A DNA stretch of 64,000 nucleotides from Trichoderma breve (lineage: Eukaryota > Ascomycota > Sordariomycetes > Hypocreales > Hypocreaceae): assembly GCF_028502605.1 (NCBI RefSeq), contig NC_079232.1, positions 3,658,001 to 3,722,000 on the forward strand, read 5' to 3'. The translations under genes were made by a program, and so were the position numbers. Below the pieces are notes generated by a model. That model made no database searches. It was not told where the DNA came from and saw nothing but the letters and a program-made list of their open reading frames with translations. This document shows, in pieces, positions 25,501 through 34,921 of the stretch; position 1 is the stretch's first letter; each line of letters opens with the position of its first letter.

Positions 25501-25753
25501 ATCACAGAATTCGACGCCCAGGCCGAGCCAAAATGCAGCGAAGCAAGACCGAAACTATCCCGCTTACTCATCGCAGATTCAGCAACAGCAGCAACAGAAT
25601 ACTCGCCAGCGTGTAGCTCAACAGCAGCAGCACGCACAGCAGCCATCTCAGCACCAGGCGTGGTATGGCTTCAACGGCCAGTCGGGAACTGGCTTTGCGG
25701 CTACTTCTGGGCACGGGTCAAATTATAGCTGGAACATGCCAGGCGATTCATGA
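22514..25753 (+). CDS. Large nuclear protein with internal Zn2Cys6 cluster and Q/N-rich tail
   Basis: Exons 22514-23087, 23130-24043 and 24113-25753 give 1042 residues. The N-terminal ~200 residues are a helical domain that I do not recognise. A short segment (RPAFDCRGSLIISFSRNS) and a Pro/Lys-rich region follow. An acidic/basic linker with a clear nuclear signal (RKRKRKT) leads to a GAL4-type zinc cluster placed unusually in the middle: C487-x2-C490-x6-C497-x6-C504-x2-C507-x6-C514. An intron splits the cluster after the third-Cys-preceding Lys, as in many C6 factors. The C-terminal half is low complexity: acidic at first, a (TQ)n stretch from CAGACC repeats at 24584-24607, then Gln/Asn/Ser/Tyr-rich with Q runs at about 25061-25081 and 25580-25640. 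There is no fungal_trans middle domain. It is probably a DNA-binding regulator; targets are unknown. Confidence 0.82.
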
Positions 25754-26484
25754 GATGGCTTCTGTGACGAAACCAATAAAATACTGGTCGGCGTAGGAGG
25801 TGTATTTTTCTTCCATTGATTTTTAATGAGGGAAGCGTAGAGGATTTGGGTCACGTATACCTTCAGAGGGGGGTTTATACCCAGTTGGAACCAATATCAT
25901 GGCGCGAATGGAGTTTTTCTTCTCTTCTTAATTTGCTCTTCCCTTTCCTTGTTACTTTGGCATGGCCAAGCTTTTCGCTCAGTGTGAGCTTGAATAAAGT
26001 TGTGGCGTCATCATATTCAACTGTTTGATAACTGTTTGATTCCCCCTCTCGTTGCTGCTTCCAGTCTTACTACTTGTACATATTTTTTTATCCAAGGGGG
26101 AACAATCACCTCCGTCAAGCAGAGATATCATGAATGAGATGCAAACGCTGCAGAAGATGAGGATACGAATGAGACTGCCCATGGTATTATGGAAATTGTT
26201 TTTGTGTGAACCCGCTTTGTCATGATATTACTATGATGATGCTCTCCAAAAAGTCTAGCTGAAATCCATTTGACCACCCTCCCAGAAACCTTGCAAGATG
26301 TTGATCCATTATCCCCGTACCATGCCCCATCTAACTTATTAAAACCGGTAGAAACGTTGAGTTTCTTGTTCCCAAAGCACCAAACCAAACCATAACAAAG
26401 CAAATGTAAATCCAATTAATACATAAAGGGGAATAATTCATGAGGACATTTCGTCACTCTTGCCTCGTAAACTGTTATTTCATT
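25754..26484. other. Convergent 3' flanks
   Basis: 731 AT-rich bases between two convergent stop codons. No gene or structured element is seen. Confidence 0.55.
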
Positions 26485-28524
26485 CTAATTCTTCTCCTGA
26501 GTAATAGGCTCCTCATCAGCCTCTCCAGACTCAGCAAACTTGCTAAGCTTGCGAAGTGCTGCACCGTAAAAGTACAGCAGCCAAATACCGATGATGCCAA
26601 TAACACTCAGACCTCCAAGGAGACTCGTGCCCCTTGCAACGCCGAGATTATGAAACAGCGGGTGCGCGAACAAGACACTACCGCAAGCAAGCGCGCTTCG
26701 GAAGAAGTCGTTTGCAGCGAACAGACTAGCAGCGTACTTGGGATAACTGAGCGGGATGTAGACGAAGATGGCCTGCATGACAATGAAGACGGTGGCGCCG
26801 TAGATTGTGATGCCGATGGTGGGCACAATCCAGTGGATGGAGGCGCGGGCGGTCCATGCGAAGAGGAAGAGGCCGATGGTGGGGCCGACGGAGGCGGGCA
26901 GGGCCGGGATGAGCCGGTCTTCCTGGACGGGCCAGCCGAATTTCTCGATGCGGGGGTTCATCCAGTAGTAGAGGTAGGCGGTGTAGACTGCGACGCCGAT
27001 GATGCAGGAGACGAGGATGCAGAGGAAGACGAGGCCGACTTGGCCGAGGTTCATGCCGTAGAAGACGGGGTAGACGAGGGGGAAGACCTCGAAGACTGAA
27101 GGCGTGATAAGTTAGTATGTGTTTTGAAAGGGATATAAGTGAGCAAAACTTACATGAATAGTAGATGCCGTAGATGATGGCGGTGTACACCTGGACGAAC
27201 AAAACGGCGGGATCCTTCATGGTAATCTCAAGGGGCTTGATCAGGGCGTCGAGGAAGATTTGGCCGGGGTGCAGGTTGTGCTGGTCAATCTCGCTCTGGG
27301 ACATGAAGCGCTCGTTGCCGGTGAGCTTGCGCAGGCGACGGGCGCGGCGGAGCAGGATGTTTGCGCTGCTGGTCTCGGGAAGGAAGAGGAACATGCAGAC
27401 GAAGACGGGAGCGGAGGCCCAGAGGGACTCGAAGAGGGACCAGCGCCAGGACTCCGCGGGGACGGCGAAACCAGAGAGGAGAGGACCCAGAGCAGCTAAA
27501 TGATAAGAAAGTTAGCGATGAGAAAAACAATAGGATAGGATGAAAAGGGGAAAGGGGGGATTATCTTACGTCCACAGTAGGCTGCAGCGACCCAGGACAT
27601 CATGGCATAGGGCAGAGCCATCAGGCTATACATGTCACCGAGGGAAGCACCGCCAGAAGCCAAACACGGCGATCCGAAGAAGCCTTGCAGGAAACGCAGG
27701 ACCATGAGGCCAGGGTAGTTTGGCGCAAAGGCCGTCGGGATGGAGATGATGACGAACAGGAACATGGTGACGATGTAGACGGGGTTACGTCCGATCAGCG
27801 GGATCTCACTGAGCGGGGAGAAGATGAGCGGACCGATGCCGTAACCCAGGACGTAGATGGACAGACCCAGCGTGGCCTTGATCTCGCTGACGCCAAAGCG
27901 CTGCATAATACCACCCTCGGAGGTAGTGTAGATGGCCGAAGTGGTGTAGACGACGAAAGTGTATAGACAGATGAGGACGTTGATGCCGAGACGCTTGCTT
28001 CTGCTCCAGTTGTACGGGTTGTCGGGGTCGTCTGTGTAATACCAGTCGACGAGGATGGCGCCGTCCTTTGTCGTCTGAGGCACGATGGGAATAGACTTGA
28101 CCTTTTCCAGCTCGTGCTCTTCATCCTCACGAAGTCTCCTTGCTGTCATGTCGCCCAGATCTGAGTGCTGTACGTGCTCGTGTGAACCACCGTGGTGGTC
28201 GTGGTGGTCCTCTGAATGCCGTGTTCGGGGTTCTGTAGGCGCCTCCTCATCCTTGGGGGCCCGAGACGGGGGCGGAGATGCATCTCGGCGAGTGCTGCCG
28301 TTTGACGGGGTGCGTAGGATGCCGCCCGTCTCTTTGCCCTCGGCGGCTGTGGAGGCATCTGATGTAGATGTGTTGTGAGATGTGAGGGGAACGCCGTTCA
28401 TGAGTTGGACCCAGGGCTCTGGGAGAACGAAATCATCTCTTTCTTCAGGGTACTTGAGATATCGTTTTCTTGTAACCCAGCGAATGAGCTGCCCAATGGC
28501 GGCGTCGCGAATGATGTCCGCCAT
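26485..28524 (-). CDS. MFS exporter, DHA1 drug:H+ antiporter family
   Basis: Three exons, 28524-27570, 27495-27154 and 27095-26485, both introns phase 1; 635 residues. A long cytosolic N-terminal tail (about 175 residues, Ser/Glu/His-rich, with HHDHHGGSHEH) ends in WYYTDDPDNPYNWSRSKR, the signature before TM1 in fungal DHA1 transporters. Twelve hydrophobic segments follow. SEIPLIGRNPVY marks the TM2-3 loop, and the motif-C region reads CGPALGPLLSGF across the first splice site. A basic central loop (LLRRARRLRKLTG) lies between TM6 and TM7. The family (Flr1/Mdr1/TPO-like) exports drugs, toxins or polyamines at the plasma membrane using the proton gradient. The substrate cannot be read from sequence, and no biosynthetic cluster surrounds it. 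Confidence 0.93.
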
Positions 28525-31400
28525 TGTAAATGAGGGATTGCTTGTATTGGATATGATCGATACAATTTGACGTAGATGAGTGTGTAAGTCCGGTTTATGA
28601 TGTGTATATGTATCAATTTAGTAGTCGTCTAGTTGTCGACAAACACTGAGGCCTGATGGTTGTTTATATATGATTACCGTGAATTATGAGTGAACCAAGC
28701 TGTTTAATAAACAATCAGAGATATAAGAGGGTATAAGAGCAAGTTCGTGTGATCTCAAGCTCTCTCTCTGCTCAGGAGTAGCCAAAGTTTCTGGAATGTC
28801 TTGTAGTCTGACTTCCCGGTAGTAAATGGCCACAAGCTTTCCTCTTATATCCCCCCCAGGTTTGCGTGTCTCCCAAACTCCATTGCGCAAGTTTGAGTCA
28901 AAGCCATCCGGCTCCACACCAGCTGCTCGCTCTTTTGATCTGTAATCCAGCCGTGTGTAAGAGGCTGTTAGCAAGATCCCGGAGAGATTCGCACGGATTC
29001 CATAGCTCTGGGACTTTGATGCTCCATCAGCCCTAGCTAGGTTAAAGGTGAATGAGATATGGATCCTGCCAGTACCCATGCCAAGCAAATGCTAAAAAGC
29101 TGTGCAAGGGGGTGTCAGCGCAAAAACTGTCAACCCCACCGGCTTTCTGCTTGGACATGTGGGATGTTACAAAGCATGCACGCATCATAGCATCATCCTA
29201 GAGCACGCCGAGTGACGCCGCCCCGAGGATAGTGGACAAAGATTGCAATCTAGCATTCACCCTTTTGCTACGGCACACGGACTTTTGGGGGTTAAGCTTA
29301 GTAAAGCCCGGCATTCGATCGGACACCGGAGGTATTGGATCCATCGAGGCTGAGGATGGGCGTGAAGAGTTTGCTGCGGGCACAGCTCTTCCCTGAACTG
29401 GTCAACACTTTCTCCTAAGCCCGAAGTGCGATTCGGCGCTGGAGATTGAGTGAGAGATTCGCCTTTGGAGCTTTGGAGGCGTGTTGGATTCAAGGGCCCT
29501 GGGGGTGAAGCAGTTAGCTAATTGGCCGACCGGCGAGACTAACAAGTGCCGGCTGGGTCGAAGCAAGGGATTAATTTTGCTGTAAAATCAAATTATTCTA
29601 AGCGGGAAAGAGAAAAAAGAAAAAAAGGTTTGCCGTCTACGGGCAATGAGGCTTACCAACCAGCGACTCAGGAAATCCGAGGGTCAGAACTCAACCTGTC
29701 AAGACAACAGCCTAGCGGGCGGATTCCCGAGGAACTGGGCGTCGGCACTGACAAGAAAGTGATGCGCAATCTGGCTTAGGCAGCGGCCAAGTGCTAGTGC
29801 AGATGGAGGCAATAGATTGGGTCGTGGTGAGTAATGCAGCGAGATTAGGCTTCGGAGTAAGGCGACGGAAGCAGATTGCAACAAGATGCATGCCAGATGC
29901 AGGATGACGTGCTGGGGTCGGTCTAGAATCTTCAGATTGCTGAGATAACCTCGACCCGGACCCTGGAACAATGGACGACAAGAAACAGATAGGCGATTGC
30001 GAGTATCAGTTATCCCTTGACAAATGCTCCAGTAGGCTATTCGTTTTTTTTCGTAATTCCAGCTCTCAACTCCGAGGCAAATCTTGCCCCCCCGGTTCCG
30101 ACTCGTGAAGATCAACGTCAGATTTTGAAGCTCAACAATTGAAGCCGCCGAAACTCTGTTTGATCCTTCAACTCGTATCATTTCGCCGGTCGAGGAGAAA
30201 AAACAGACTTCAAGCTTGTTCGTATCATACGGCTAATTTGCCCAAATTGGCAAACGCTGTTGCAATCAGCGTCATCTTTGCTTCAACCTCCTCCCTTTTC
30301 TTCTTCCTCTCTCCTCCTCGCTCTCGCACTCGGTTTCATTTGTCCGCCGCGAGGAAGAGCAACATGCCGCCAAAAAGTCAAAAGGCCCAGCATGTGGCAG
30401 TGAAGTCTCTCCTCCCCGTCTTCCATCCTTCGAAACAAACAAGCCAATCATGACTCCATCAGATCCCGCTAGTAAGCCCCCGTCCCGTCCATGCCCAATC
30501 GGAAACCGCTTCGTTCAAGCCCAATCAGCAGCCACTCACGAATTAATAATTCCTCATGGGACTTGTCAGCCACCGTGACGATTCGTCGTACTTCTCTCAT
30601 CGATCCTTCAGCTCTAGTTCCGTGCCGTACAAATTCCTTTCTGAGCATCTGAGTTTCAGGGAATATTCTGATTAGTGACTGCACCGGCGGCAGGGGAGCC
30701 ACGTTGCTCGCCTTGCCCTGTTGGGTGAACCGGCGAGTCACCTCGGAGTGACGATACGCCGTCCTTTGTCATCTTTGACTCGTGGGACCCATTGTCGTGA
30801 TTCGCATTGCTTCTATTGTTATGTTGTACCCTGGTCGCCAGCCCCAAGGCGCCGGTTCCCGTGCCGCCCGATTCTCCCGGGCGTAACATTGGATATCGCC
30901 GGGTTGGTTGGTTGGTTCGTTTCTTGTTGACTCATCTCATCTGGCCCTGCAGATGTTCCCCAACCGGGCAATAGTCTTGATAGCTGCTTTGAGCTGTTGA
31001 ATTTTCATCCTTAGGTCCTCGTGCAGTTGCCAGATTAGGAATAATCTCAAGTCTGTATTTGGGCATTGACTCGTCGGAGCTCGCTCATCCAACGGGAGAC
31101 TTTTCGCATGTCGCTAGGATATCGGCACATTGGTGTTAATCTGCCATCTAATCTGTCATTACCAACTGCTCTTTTCTCCTTATAAATGCGACCTCCTTTC
31201 TCCGATCGGAAATAGAATCCTCTGCTGATAAACCGTATATCAAAATGGCCAAATCCCTTCACTACGCGAGATGTTGTTGACACATGCTGGTTATCATTAT
31301 CACATAATGGATGCCTGTAGACATGCCTTTCGGGGATCATCTGGATTTTCACTGCAGCTCCAGTCCGTCGATGGGGGGTTCTTATTAGATCTACATGCGC
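28525..31400. other. 2.9-kb gene-poor interval
   Basis: The interval lies between the MFS gene (promoter side) and the 3' end of the PPR gene. Frames of 60-160 codons occur on the minus strand (28684-29088, 29699-30181), but their products show no domain, signal peptide or conserved pattern. An ATG at 30364 on the plus strand opens a 29-codon basic peptide (MPPKSQKAQHVAVKS...) preceded by a C/T-rich leader; it might be a first exon, but no convincing continuation is seen. No repeat, tRNA or transposon is evident. Confidence 0.5.
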
Positions 31401-33287
31401 TCATGGCGTCGTGGTTGGAGTTTTTGCCCTCCACTGCGAGGCTAGTTTCGAAATCCTCTTCTGCTGCAGAATCCTGCGCACACTCTTGGCCGTATCTTCG
31501 TCGCCCGTGTTGAGCAGCGAATCCACCACAGGCCAGACCCGACCATCCTCTCTCGTAACCGATTGCTCGACCAGCACGCTGATCCATTTCAAAGATCGGC
31601 TCTTCGTAATCCCGCCGGCCATGGCTTGCTTCACGAATCGGAACGCCAAGTCCATCTCACCAACCTCTGCGCACCTCGTAATCAAGGTACTAAAAGTCGC
31701 CGTGCTTTGAGTCGGGTCGTCATCTTCTGAAACCTGGTCCGCATACTCCTTTGCAAAGTACTTAGCCGTAGCCTCGTCAGCGCTATGGATGATTAGATTC
31801 TGTAGCATCCTTGCATTAGGCGGCTCCACGTCACAGAGCGTCGGCAGGTCTCGGTATAGAGATAACGCTCTGGCGCTGCCGTGTGCTTCTGCTATTGATT
31901 CGACCACTGCAGCTGCGGCCGCGCGAGGCACAGGACGGGCACGGGCTGCCTCCCGCACCACTGCCTCGGCGTTATCCAAGAGCTCCGGACGGCTTCGGAC
32001 TGCCTTGTGCAGCGTCCTAGTGTAACCGCGTCCGATCCTTATCCCGTTTTCTGACATGATGGAGAGAGTTCGTATAGCCGCCGCCAGGTCTCCGCTACCG
32101 GCAAAGGCTTCCACGACGGCTTCGTAGTGGTAGGGTTGAGCTCTTGTTCGCTGTGACACCATATCAAGTGCTTCTGTGGCGAGCTGCGCGTCCGCGTTTC
32201 TAGCTGCTGTCCCTAGCACGTTCTCAATGATGCCATCCGACGGCTGCACGAGGTGGTTTTGTACCACTGAGAGCCAGCCAAAGAGAGTTCCCGCGTGATG
32301 ATATGCCTGGCTACACACATCCAACGCGTAGTATGTCAGGTTGATGACCATGGGGTCGGTGCTGCCGGCGAGATTCTTGCGTCTATAGAGGAGTTGCAGC
32401 ATTTCATCCAAGAATCCGAGTTTCCCAAACACTAGAATGAAAATGTCGTAGACCCAGGGGTCAACCTTGGCCCCTTGCTCAATCATCTCCGTTAGCTTTG
32501 CATACGCCAGCTCGTGCTGGTCGTCTCGCAGCAGTCCTATTGCAACTGTCTGCTTTACCGGCGTGTCGGTTGGAAACCAGTACTCTTGCATAATGTTTCG
32601 AATCTCCATCCGCAAGACGTAGTCTGGGTGATTCATCAACGCTCTCAGGGCGGCGTTGCATAACTCCGCCGTTGGCTTCATCCCCTGCTGCTCGACCATG
32701 TCGTCCAGGATTCGGCGCACGCCGTCGACGGAGCCTCGAGGATGAGCCATGGCGTCCATGAGGCACTCGTAGATAAAAGGGGTAATAGGTTGATTCTCGA
32801 CTCGCATGAGATGCTGTACTAGCTGAACTATCCGTAGATGCTGGTCCACTTCTTGGTTGCTGCTGGCTGGCGTCCACTTCCTCACTTCTCGAAGCGAAGC
32901 CAGTGCTGCTAAAATCTCTTCTGTTGTGCTGGCTTTGAGTGTCTCCTCTGATGGTGCTGCGGGGGCAAGAAGTCTCGCTCTCCAGGATCTGGGCGTGGCA
33001 TCTGTGAGGCTGCCATCTTTGATTTCCTCTCTCTGTTGCACCTCGCTTGTCTGAGAGCCTGGCCGAGAAGATTCATGATCTAGTTCCCCATTCCTTGATG
33101 CAAAACTAGAGCCTGTTTCGTAGCATCGGACATGCATTGGCCTTGCCCTGGAAGCACATCGTCGCCATCCCGCTGATCGTGTGCAAGGCAAGCTCTGTCG
33201 ATGAATCGCCGTGCGCAGGGCCAGTTTGTCAAAGGACGGGCATAAGCAGCGCCACAGCCCGTCATAAAGCAATTGGCCTCGCTGCAT
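31401..33287 (-). CDS. Mitochondrial pentatricopeptide-repeat-like protein
   Basis: An intron-less gene of 628 residues. The N-terminus is Arg/Cys/Ser-rich with almost no acidic residues for the first ~65 positions, as in a mitochondrial presequence. From about residue 150 on, paired helices with PPR-like character repeat: PFIYECLMDAMAHPRGSVDG, AELCNAALRALMNHPDYVL, DPWVYDIFILVFGKLGFLDE, YHYEAVVEAFAGSGDLAAA and ATFSTLITRCAEVGEMDLA. Such proteins bind organellar RNA and govern stability or translation of one or few mitochondrial mRNAs. I cannot name a fungal orthologue. It is divergent from LSm4 with 364 bp between the start codons. Confidence 0.85.
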   Translation of the reverse strand: MQRGQLLYDGLWRCLCPSFDKLALRTAIHRQSLPCTRSAGWRRCASRARPMHVRCYETGSSFASRNGELDHESSRPGSQTSEVQQREEIKDGSLTDATPRSWRARLLAPAAPSEETLKASTTEEILAALASLREVRKWTPASSNQEVDQHLRIVQLVQHLMRVENQPITPFIYECLMDAMAHPRGSVDGVRRILDDMVEQQGMKPTAELCNAALRALMNHPDYVLRMEIRNIMQEYWFPTDTPVKQTVAIGLLRDDQHELAYAKLTEMIEQGAKVDPWVYDIFILVFGKLGFLDEMLQLLYRRKNLAGSTDPMVINLTYYALDVCSQAYHHAGTLFGWLSVVQNHLVQPSDGIIENVLGTAARNADAQLATEALDMVSQRTRAQPYHYEAVVEAFAGSGDLAAAIRTLSIMSENGIRIGRGYTRTLHKAVRSRPELLDNAEAVVREAARARPVPRAAAAAVVESIAEAHGSARALSLYRDLPTLCDVEPPNARMLQNLIIHSADEATAKYFAKEYADQVSEDDDPTQSTATFSTLITRCAEVGEMDLAFRFVKQAMAGGITKSRSLKWISVLVEQSVTREDGRVWPVVDSLLNTGDEDTAKSVRRILQQKRISKLASQWRAKTPTTTP

Positions 33288-33651
33288 TCTCAGCTCACTG
33301 CAAAACGCAGCTTCAAATCCAACCAGAAGCCGTCCTCGCGCCTGTTGTGTCGTTCAATTTGAGGCATTCAGAAGAATATTTTGGCGCGGAAAGGTTTCCG
33401 ACGCTGGCAATGTACCTTGTCCGCACAAAGCACGTACCGCAGTACTTTCGCAGCCGGGGTCATGCACATGGCGGGGTTCCCTCCAGAAAGCTTTCTGACT
33501 TAGCACATATCCAGCTTCCACTCGCAGCCTCACCTCCAAAAATAGAGCCGCAAACACTCTTTATCCTCACGCGACAGCTGGCCTTGCCACCGAGAAACGA
33601 CATACAAGAATCTTCCTCGCGCTCTGCCCAATAGAGGCATAATCACCAATC
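33288..33651. promoter_or_regulatory. Bidirectional promoter of the PPR and LSm4 genes
   Basis: 364 bases between the two start codons, mixed composition, with no TATA-like box. Because LSm4 has only its start codon in its first coding exon, its leader and first splice site lie right at the edge of this region. Confidence 0.5.
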
Positions 33652-34244
33652 ATGGTATGCCCTTTGCTTGCCCTGTCCGACTCCCTCGCAATGCTGCTGC
33701 TAATGCACATGAACTGCAGCTCCCTCTCGGATTGCTCAACGCCGCCCAAGGCCACCCCATGCTGGTCGAACTCAAGAACGGAGAGACTCTCAATGGACAC
33801 CTGGTCATGTGCGATACATGGATGAACCTCACCTTGAAAGAGGTTGTGCAGACAAGCCCGGTACGCCTCCATCGACTCCTCCAAAAGATCTCCCTTTTCT
33901 AACATATAATTACAGGAAGGAGATAAATTCATGCGCCTCCCAGAAGTCTACGTCAAGGGAAACAATGTACGTTCTCACCCCCTCCAGCACAAAACGCCAG
34001 AGTTCCTCGCGACCAGCAACTAACGCTCTCCGGGGCTCACTAGATCAAATACCTCCGCGTCCCCGACGAAATCATCGACCAGGTCACCGAGCAGCAGAAG
34101 GGCCAGCAAGGAGGCTTCCGTGGCGGTCGTGGCGGCCACGGCCACCAGTCAAGAGGCGATCACGGCGGCCGAGGAGGCGGCGACAGGGGACGAGGAGGTC
34201 GTGGTGGAGGCAGAGGAGGCCGTGGAAGGGGGCGTGGCCAGTAG
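33652..34244 (+). CDS. lsm4: LSm4, U6 snRNA-associated Sm-like protein
   Basis: Four exons: 33652-33654 (the ATG only), 33720-33860, 33916-33966 and 34044-34244; 131 residues. The spliced start is [20 protein letters not shown]. Sm motif 1 is seen in [19 protein letters not shown] and Sm motif 2 in [16 protein letters not shown]. The C-terminus is a Gly/Arg-rich RGG tail ending GRGRGQ. LSm4 belongs to the Lsm1-7 ring (mRNA decapping, P-bodies) and the Lsm2-8 ring (U6 snRNA). The RGG tail fits phase separation and P-body roles known for the family. All introns fall between codons (phase 0). Confidence 0.95.
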
Positions 34245-34921
34245 AAAAGGGCGCAACCGCGGCGACAGCGACAACGACAACGACGATGACGAAATGCACA
34301 GAATGTTGAGGAAAGCGAGAGGAGAGCGGCATAGGGATGATAAAGGCCGTGGCAGTGACGAACACGCTATCATGTACGAATGTCATACTCGGGCCGGATA
34401 AGAAGAAGGATAGGGCGAGCTCTTTAAGCAATATTGACAGCGGCGGGCAGCTTCGACGATGAGAGCTTTCCAGACAAAGAGATTTTATACGCCAACCGTC
34501 AATTTACGAGATCAATTGATACCCAATGGCACGCATGCGTCTGTCACACCTTTGGATATCAACATTCCTGTTGACAGTTGTCAGGTTTAGGGCAATAGAT
34601 GGAGAAACTGGGCGTTTATACAAGCCGTCGTTTGATCACAATGGGTATTGGCAATTGAATGATCAGATATAATGTTAGAAATCAATAAAAAACTGAAAAT
34701 TTTGTGACCTTCTATAGGGTCATTCAACTAATATATCTTACTAGTAAATGTCTCGTAAATCTAATACATCTGCTTCCGATCCATGCCATCATTCCCACGA
34801 TACATATTAAAAGTTGAATCAATTGAGCCTCCTTTTTAGCAAGCAACGCCTCCTTGATTCAAACCTGCCATCCTATTCTAAATGCGTTACCAAATCAAGT
34901 CATCATCATTTATGATGCCCT
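34245..34921. other. Convergent 3' flanks of lsm4 and FAS2
   Basis: 677 bases between two convergent stop codons, AT-rich toward the middle. An apparent open frame just after the lsm4 stop (about 34245-34400) continues an alternative frame of the RGG region and is not a gene. Confidence 0.55.

Noticed and set aside
28684..29088. 134-codon minus-strand frame downstream of nothing obvious
   Set aside because: No domain, no signal peptide, no spliced continuation, and composition close to random.
29699..30181. 160-codon minus-strand frame
   Set aside because: Product has scattered Cys and Ser with no pattern, and several overlapping frames of similar quality exist in the same place.
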